Shown: one piece after another, positions 5,623 to 9,415 of the stretch
Layout: the number at the start of each line of letters is the position of its first letter
Position numbering within the stretch: the stretch's first letter is position 1
Source of the DNA: Verrucomicrobiales bacterium
Lineage (GTDB): Bacteria > Verrucomicrobiota > Verrucomicrobiia > Limisphaerales > Palsa-1400
DNA length: 9,415 nucleotides
Reading direction: 5' to 3'
NCBI GenBank assembly: GCA_028293405.1
Contig: JAQGOW010000054.1
Location: forward strand, 1-9,415
Program-made: the position numbers and the translations under genes
Notes under the pieces: generated by a model
Told to the model about the DNA's origin: nothing
The model's database searches: none
Seen by the model: only the letters and a program-made list of their open reading frames with translations

Positions 5623-8600
5623 TTATTTGTGGTCGCTACCCAGTGGGAGCGACAGGGTGAAAGTAGCGCCCGTTCCGACGCCATCACTTTTGACAGCAAG
5701 CGAGCCACCCATTTCCCGAGCGGCAATTGCGCCGCTGTGCAAGCCGAAGCCATGGCCATCCTTTTTGGTGGTGAATCGATGGCCAAAGATGCGGGTGAGA
5801 TTCTCGGGCGGAATTCCAATGCCGTTGTCGATGACGCTCAACGCGACATGGTCAGGGCCGCTGGCGATCCGAAGGATCAACTGCTTGTCGTCGCGGCCAC
5901 TGTCTGTGAGCGCATGTTTTGCATTGCGGATGAGGTTGACAAGGATTTGCAGCACTTTGTGCTTATCGACAGTAATCGTTGGCGCGTCCACAATTTGGCG
6001 AATGACTTTGACGCGGTGCCGCCTCAAAGCGCCCTCATTCAGGCGCAGGGCATCTTCGAGCAGTTGCTGAATCGGCAATGTCTCTCGATTACCTCCGACG
6101 TCGCGCGCGTAACTTTGCTGCATGGTGATAACGCTCTTGATGTGCTCGATGTTGGCGGTAAGCGATTGGACTTCTTCGAGCACGGCCTTTTGCTCTTCAG
6201 AAAGTCGGACAGCAAGTTTGCTCAGAAACTCCGGCAATTTCTTTCCCGCAGGATCGGTCGTTAAAAATTCGGAAAGATCGCCGGCATGTGCGCTCAACAA
6301 TTCTGCCGTTTTGGTCACACTGCTGATCCGTGTGTTGCGGACTTTTTCGGAAATGATCGAGCAGGAAACATTTACACTGTTCAAAACGTTTCCAACGTTA
6401 TGGAGCACGCTGGTCGCGACTTCTGACATGCCGGCCTGGCGAGACGCCTCGCGCAATTGGCGGTTAGCTTCTTCCAATGCTGCCTCTGCTGTTTTTCGCT
6501 GCGTGATGTCACTGCCGATACCAGTGAGGCGAATCACTTTGCCATCAGCATCCCGGACTTGAAATCCACGGTCATGGACCCACCGAACCGTGCCATCAGG
6601 ACGCAGTATCCGATATTCCAGGCTCACCTGCGGCTCATCTTTCATCAAAGTGGCGAAGACGGATAAGACACGCTCACGGTCATCGGGAAATAGAGAGTCT
6701 TCCCAATCCTGAGGACGAGCATAGAGGTCGTCTCGTTTGCGACCCCAGATTTGTTCATAGCCAATACTGACGTACTGCATGCCTTTGAAGTCAGGTGGAG
6801 CGATCCAAAAGGTGTCGGAAATATGATCGGCCAACTGACGAAATTTCTCCTCGCTGTTACGCAGAGCTTCATCCACTGAAATTCGCGCGAGCGCGCCACC
6901 GCATTGGTCCGCCAGACTTTGTAAAGTGGCTAAATTTTGTTCCGTATAAGCGCCACGTGTGTAGCTCTGAATTGAGAGAACGCCAACGTTCTTATCCCGG
7001 TATCGAATCGGAACAAACATCAGCGAAGCGGACGGGCGAGTGGTGTCACCAACTGACATTGCGCCAGGTTGAAAAGTATCGGTATTTTCCCGCAGAATCA
7101 GCTTCCCCCCGGAATCTAAAACCTGCCGTTGTAACGCAGACGGGCGTTCACTACCAATGGGATGGTCGGCACAACGTTTTCCGTTGAACGTGTCGATCTG
7201 CAAAACCAGACGCATTTCGTCTTTATGTGGATCGTAAAGTGAGACCCAGCAAGCATCCCAGGTGAGGAGGGTATCGGAAACATCAATAATGAGCTGTGCC
7301 GCTTCTTTTGCTGACGAGGCTGAACTCAAAGCTCGACCCAGCTTTGAGAAGGCCAGTGTCGCAATTTCCGCAAGCTTTCGCTCGGTGATGTCTTGGAGAA
7401 TGCCGGCTGAGCCGGTCGGTGTTCCCTTCTCATCCAGGCTTTGGACAGAGGAATCGGATAGCCATCGCGATTTTCCATCGCGAGTCAGAACGCGCATGTC
7501 GCACCGCCACCTCTCGACTTTCCCAGTCGTCATTAGTTGGGATGCTTCCTCTTTCGACATCCCCGCCGTGTCCCCCATCATGATTGACTCTTGAACAATT
7601 CGTTTCCAGAGCTGGGCGGACACTTCACTCGTTGAATACCCAATCAACTGTTGAATTCCTTCACCCATGAAAAGGTACGAATTCGATTTGTAATCAGAGG
7701 AATAAGGGACCGCCCCTGCCCCGGCGATGGCCCGGCGATAAAGTTCTTCAGTCCGGCGCAATGCTTCCTCTGTCCGCTTTCGCTTTAGATCGCTGTCGTT
7801 GAGCTTGGCCTGCGTTTCTGACAACCAAGCCAGCACGCTGCTTTGCCGGCCGTCTTTTACCCGGATGGTGGCAGAAAAATCCCCGCTGCCCATTTTGGCA
7901 ATGCGCGCATGAACCTCGTCAACGGAGCCGCCGAGGGTGTCGATTAAGGCGGCGTAGAGACGCCAGAGCACGAACATCAATACAAGGCCAAAGGCAACAA
8001 ATACGTAGCGATAAATCAAGGACTTCTGTACCGCGGCCTGGACAGCAGCGATCGTGCGCTCGTCCACCAGCACATTAAACTCGTCAATCGGCTTCATGAT
8101 GGCGGCCTTGGCCAGATGGTAATTGGCGTCATGCAATATCCTTCGCGCGTTGGCCCGATTGCCTTTGGCCCCCGGCCCCGTGGACTCGACCAGTTTCATC
8201 GCCTCGAATTCCCGGATGGTCAGCTCGTCGGATCTCGCCTTAGCCTTCGCCAGTCGGCCAAACTCTTCCTCAGTAAACCCGGCCTGCTGCATCAACTGCA
8301 GCAACGGAATGGCTTCCTTGCTGTCCGGGCGCGGCACTTGGCCACCCACCAGCACCAAATCCCAGTAACTCCTCGAATAAGCTTCGGGCCGGGCTTTCTT
8401 TCCATCACGGATGTCTAGAATGTCCTGATAGTGTTTTTTATAAGTTGGGTCGCAGGTAACCACATACGTCCGGACCATGCGGGTCAGGTCATCCGAAGAC
8501 TGGCCCAACTCACCGGCCAGTAGAAGGGACCGCTGCCGCAGCTCATTGGCTCGATCGATTTGCTTTTCCGACCTTGCATAAAGTGCGAAGGCGATGGCCA

Positions 8601-8745
8601 GCGCAGCCGCGCAACCCACCGTGCGCCAGATGTGGTTGGCAAATCGGTTCGGCTTGGGAGTTGAGGCACTCCGACCCCCACCCCTGACCGGAAAACCGGC
8701 AGAAGTTAACTTCTGATCGACGACTGAGTTCGGGTCGGTTGGCAT
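5623..8745 (-). CDS. Membrane sensor histidine kinase (HAMP-PAS-GAF-PAS-kinase)
   Basis: A 1040-residue protein. A membrane helix at about 41-56 and a second at about 245-266 enclose a helical extracytoplasmic sensor region (about 60-243, including SSDDLTRMVRTYVV). A HAMP linker follows (about 268-320), then PAS 1 (about 330-458, ending ILQDITERK), a GAF domain (about 462-625) and PAS 2 (about 630-752, ending GSDITQRK). The dimerisation/phosphotransfer segment has the H-box VLHNVGNVLNSV with H782 as likely phospho-site, unlike the common HELRTPL form. The ATPase domain has the N-box LVNLIRNAKHAL (N937, N941), G1 box DNGIGIPP (973-980), and G2 box GHGFGLHSG (997-1005) followed by GTGATFTLSLP. 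This core type is known from kinases of Verrucomicrobiota, Planctomycetota and some proteobacteria. All catalytic boxes look intact. No receiver is fused. The start follows the preceding stop by 7 nt, with TAAGGGAAAT acting as a weak ribosome-binding site that overlaps that stop. It probably passes phosphate to the downstream single-domain regulator. Confidence 0.95.
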   Translation of the reverse strand: MPTDPNSVVDQKLTSAGFPVRGGGRSASTPKPNRFANHIWRTVGCAAALAIAFALYARSEKQIDRANELRQRSLLLAGELGQSSDDLTRMVRTYVVTCDPTYKKHYQDILDIRDGKKARPEAYSRSYWDLVLVGGQVPRPDSKEAIPLLQLMQQAGFTEEEFGRLAKAKARSDELTIREFEAMKLVESTGPGAKGNRANARRILHDANYHLAKAAIMKPIDEFNVLVDERTIAAVQAAVQKSLIYRYVFVAFGLVLMFVLWRLYAALIDTLGGSVDEVHARIAKMGSGDFSATIRVKDGRQSSVLAWLSETQAKLNDSDLKRKRTEEALRRTEELYRRAIAGAGAVPYSSDYKSNSYLFMGEGIQQLIGYSTSEVSAQLWKRIVQESIMMGDTAGMSKEEASQLMTTGKVERWRCDMRVLTRDGKSRWLSDSSVQSLDEKGTPTGSAGILQDITERKLAEIATLAFSKLGRALSSASSAKEAAQLIIDVSDTLLTWDACWVSLYDPHKDEMRLVLQIDTFNGKRCADHPIGSERPSALQRQVLDSGGKLILRENTDTFQPGAMSVGDTTRPSASLMFVPIRYRDKNVGVLSIQSYTRGAYTEQNLATLQSLADQCGGALARISVDEALRNSEEKFRQLADHISDTFWIAPPDFKGMQYVSIGYEQIWGRKRDDLYARPQDWEDSLFPDDRERVLSVFATLMKDEPQVSLEYRILRPDGTVRWVHDRGFQVRDADGKVIRLTGIGSDITQRKTAEAALEEANRQLREASRQAGMSEVATSVLHNVGNVLNSVNVSCSIISEKVRNTRISSVTKTAELLSAHAGDLSEFLTTDPAGKKLPEFLSKLAVRLSEEQKAVLEEVQSLTANIEHIKSVITMQQSYARDVGGNRETLPIQQLLEDALRLNEGALRRHRVKVIRQIVDAPTITVDKHKVLQILVNLIRNAKHALTDSGRDDKQLILRIASGPDHVALSVIDNGIGIPPENLTRIFGHRFTTKKDGHGFGLHSGAIAAREMGGSLAVKSDGVGTGATFTLSLPLGSDHK

Positions 8746-8752
8746 ATTTCCC

Positions 8753-8968
8753 TTAGTCTGCTTTTGCGATGCGTCCGACCAGCGCGAGCAGTTCGGGCTT
8801 GTTCATAGGCATCGAAACGTAGTCGTCGATGCCCGCAGCGAGGCAACGCTCAAGGTCTCCGCCCGTGGGCGTCGGCTGAGCACCGGCAAAGTGTGATATT
8901 TGCGGTTGCGACTGCGCGACATCGCAGCCGAAGCCTTTGGCATTGCCTGCGCCATAAACACACAACAT
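8753..8968 (-). pseudogene. Receiver-domain remnant (C-terminal half only)
   Basis: A 71-codon frame whose second half is plainly the end of a receiver domain: GGDLERCLAAGIDDYVSMPM, then NKPELLALVGRIAKAD. This matches the 'RCLAAGMDDYVSKP' helix-strand segment common in hybrid kinases, but the invariant Lys is replaced by Met (SMP for SKP). The acidic pocket and phospho-acceptor strand are absent. The first half (MLCVYGAGNAKGFGCDVAQ) is at most a degraded trace. It therefore cannot work as a receiver. It does have a near-ideal ribosome-binding site and ends 7 nt before the kinase start, so it may still be translated and couple to the kinase. The likely origin is a receiver gene whose 5' part was lost near the adjoining IS end. 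Confidence 0.6.
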
Positions 8969-8976
8969 TCAGATTT

Positions 8977-8981
8977 CCTCC
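8977..8981 (-). promoter_or_regulatory. Strong ribosome-binding site before the receiver remnant
   Basis: GGAGG on the minus strand, 8 nt before ATG 8968. It is the best Shine-Dalgarno match in the window, while the intact genes have weak or no sites. It supports 8968 as a real or once-real start. Confidence 0.6.
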
Positions 8982-9199
8982 ACACGAGCTTCGTCCATGT
9001 TTTAGCTGCTCTGTTTTGCAAGAAACAATCTGCCGGAACGCATCTGGTTCCGCTCCTCGCATTTTGATATAGACCGGCTCTTTTTTGCTCGCCGCACGCA
9101 AAATTGGGCAAGCGTTTCGGGGTGCAAGGGAATTTGAAATTGGAAATTTGAGATTTGAAATTGGGAGGTGGAGGGAAGCGAGGGCGAGGGGCAGTCAGA
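8982..9199. other. Scarred non-coding stretch between IS end and receiver remnant
   Basis: About 220 nt without a supportable gene. It holds a degenerate A/T repeat (9131-9162) flanked by purine-rich sequence (9164-9191) and is probably the promoter side of the kinase operon. I could not place a convincing promoter. Confidence 0.4.
9131..9162. repeat. Degenerate AATTTGAAATT short tandem repeat
   Basis: Four loosely repeated units of the type (A)ATTTGAAATT / GGAAATTTGAG fill 32 nt. The unit is partly self-complementary. Similar TTTGAAATTTGGAAATTTG strings occur between genes in several Verrucomicrobiota-type genomes; that parallel is from memory. Confidence 0.55.
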
Positions 9200-9252
9200 A
9201 CATCGGTAACACTCTTGGTTCAATACATAGGTAACACATTTGTTGTTTAGGG

Positions 9253-9415
9253 TTACACTTTTTTCTGTTTTGGTTCCTCGGTTTTGAGCCTGCCCGTACG
9301 GGCAGGCTCAAAACCGAACGTGTGCGGATCCAAATGGCCGAGCAAGAGTTTGCTGAACCATATTTCAATCAATCCGTCGGGTCGCGGTTTCAATCCCACC
9401 GACCATCCGTCCAAT
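9253..9415 (-). CDS. Transposase/integrase C-terminus (5' part outside window)
   Basis: The last 53 codons of a frame entering from the right edge: LDGWSVGLKPRPDGLIEIWF, then SKLLLGHLDPHTFGFEP, a Lys-rich tail KTEEPKQKKV and TAA. The Trp/Gly/Pro-rich stretch resembles the C-terminal tail of IS481-family DDE transposases (integrase-core group). The catalytic DDE residues lie outside the window, so activity cannot be judged. The codons for about FEPARTGRLKTE coincide with a perfect palindrome, suggesting a small palindromic insertion that kept the frame. Confidence 0.65.
   Translation of the reverse strand, partial: LDGWSVGLKPRPDGLIEIWFSKLLLGHLDPHTFGFEPARTGRLKTEEPKQKKV
9278..9317. repeat. Perfect 40-bp palindrome inside the transposase 3' end
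   Basis: Both 20-bp arms match exactly with no loop, centred between 9297 and 9298. The core is GCCTGCCCGTACGGGCAGGC and the outer arms are GGTTTTGA/TCAAAACC. It lies wholly within coding sequence, 23 nt before the stop. It could be a mobile palindromic repeat (REP-like), a hairpin terminator for the transposase mRNA, or both. The RNA form would be a very stable stem. Confidence 0.85.

Larger units (their letters stand above)
9200..9415 (-). mobile_element. End of an IS481-like insertion sequence (continues past window)
   Basis: The region combines the transposase 3' end with a terminal segment after its stop. The 13-mer ACATNGGTAACAC occurs twice (9200-9212 and 9225-9237, one mismatch, 25 bp apart). 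On the minus strand this reads GTGTTACC(G/T)ATGT, just past the transposase stop. Repeated motifs here would fit transposase binding sites at the element's right end. The exact border and any target duplication cannot be fixed from one end. Confidence 0.55.

Noticed and set aside
5629..6264. Plus-strand 211-codon open frame
   Set aside because: It is antisense to the conserved ATPase domain of the histidine kinase and has no recognisable motif.
9131..9237. CRISPR-like short repeats
   Set aside because: Units are too short, degenerate and few, with no unique spacers of regular length and no cas genes.

Overview
The window looks like a piece of a Gram-negative-type chromosome with an outer membrane. 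The best guess is Verrucomicrobiota (Limisphaerales/Pedosphaera-like). This is inferred from the style of the histidine kinase core, the REC family that begins IL(I/V)VDDN-AIH-DFRKI, the weak or absent Shine-Dalgarno sites in front of secreted proteins, and the IS481-like element end. No marker gene confirms the lineage. Every gene I support lies on the minus strand, so the biological order runs from high to low coordinates.

Region A (about 8750-9415) is a scarred edge. It holds the 3' end of an IS481-like transposase, with a perfect 40-bp palindrome inside its last codons and repeated GTGTTACC motifs after its stop. Next come a short A/T-rich degenerate repeat and the C-terminal half of a response-regulator receiver domain, which has lost its phospho-acceptor half but keeps a strong ribosome-binding site.

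Region B (4822-8745) is a two-component cluster. A 1040-residue membrane histidine kinase (helical sensor region, HAMP, PAS, GAF, PAS, kinase core with an unusual HNVGNVLNS H-box) is followed within 5 nt by a frameshifted, truncated receiver gene. After that comes a complete single-domain CheY/Rcp1-like response regulator whose usual Thr/Ser switch residue appears to be Gly.

Region C (1-4500) is a surface-structure operon and the most interesting part. After a roughly 500-nt non-coding stretch with a duplicated 14-bp dyad (candidate operator), it encodes four proteins in order. They are a small secreted beta-rich protein (candidate major pilin/coat subunit), a second small secreted beta-rich protein with two cysteines, a secreted two-Ig-domain protein with PapD-like and DUF916-like features (candidate chaperone), and a large outer-membrane beta-barrel protein that runs off the window. 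The barrel protein has Ig-like domains in front of the barrel and a carboxypeptidase-regulatory-like domain behind it. A perfect 12-bp-stem hairpin separates the first subunit gene from the rest, and the last three genes are joined by a 3-nt gap and an 8-nt overlap. I read this as a non-canonical chaperone-usher-like assembly system. The order and couplings are seen directly in the sequence; the function is inference.
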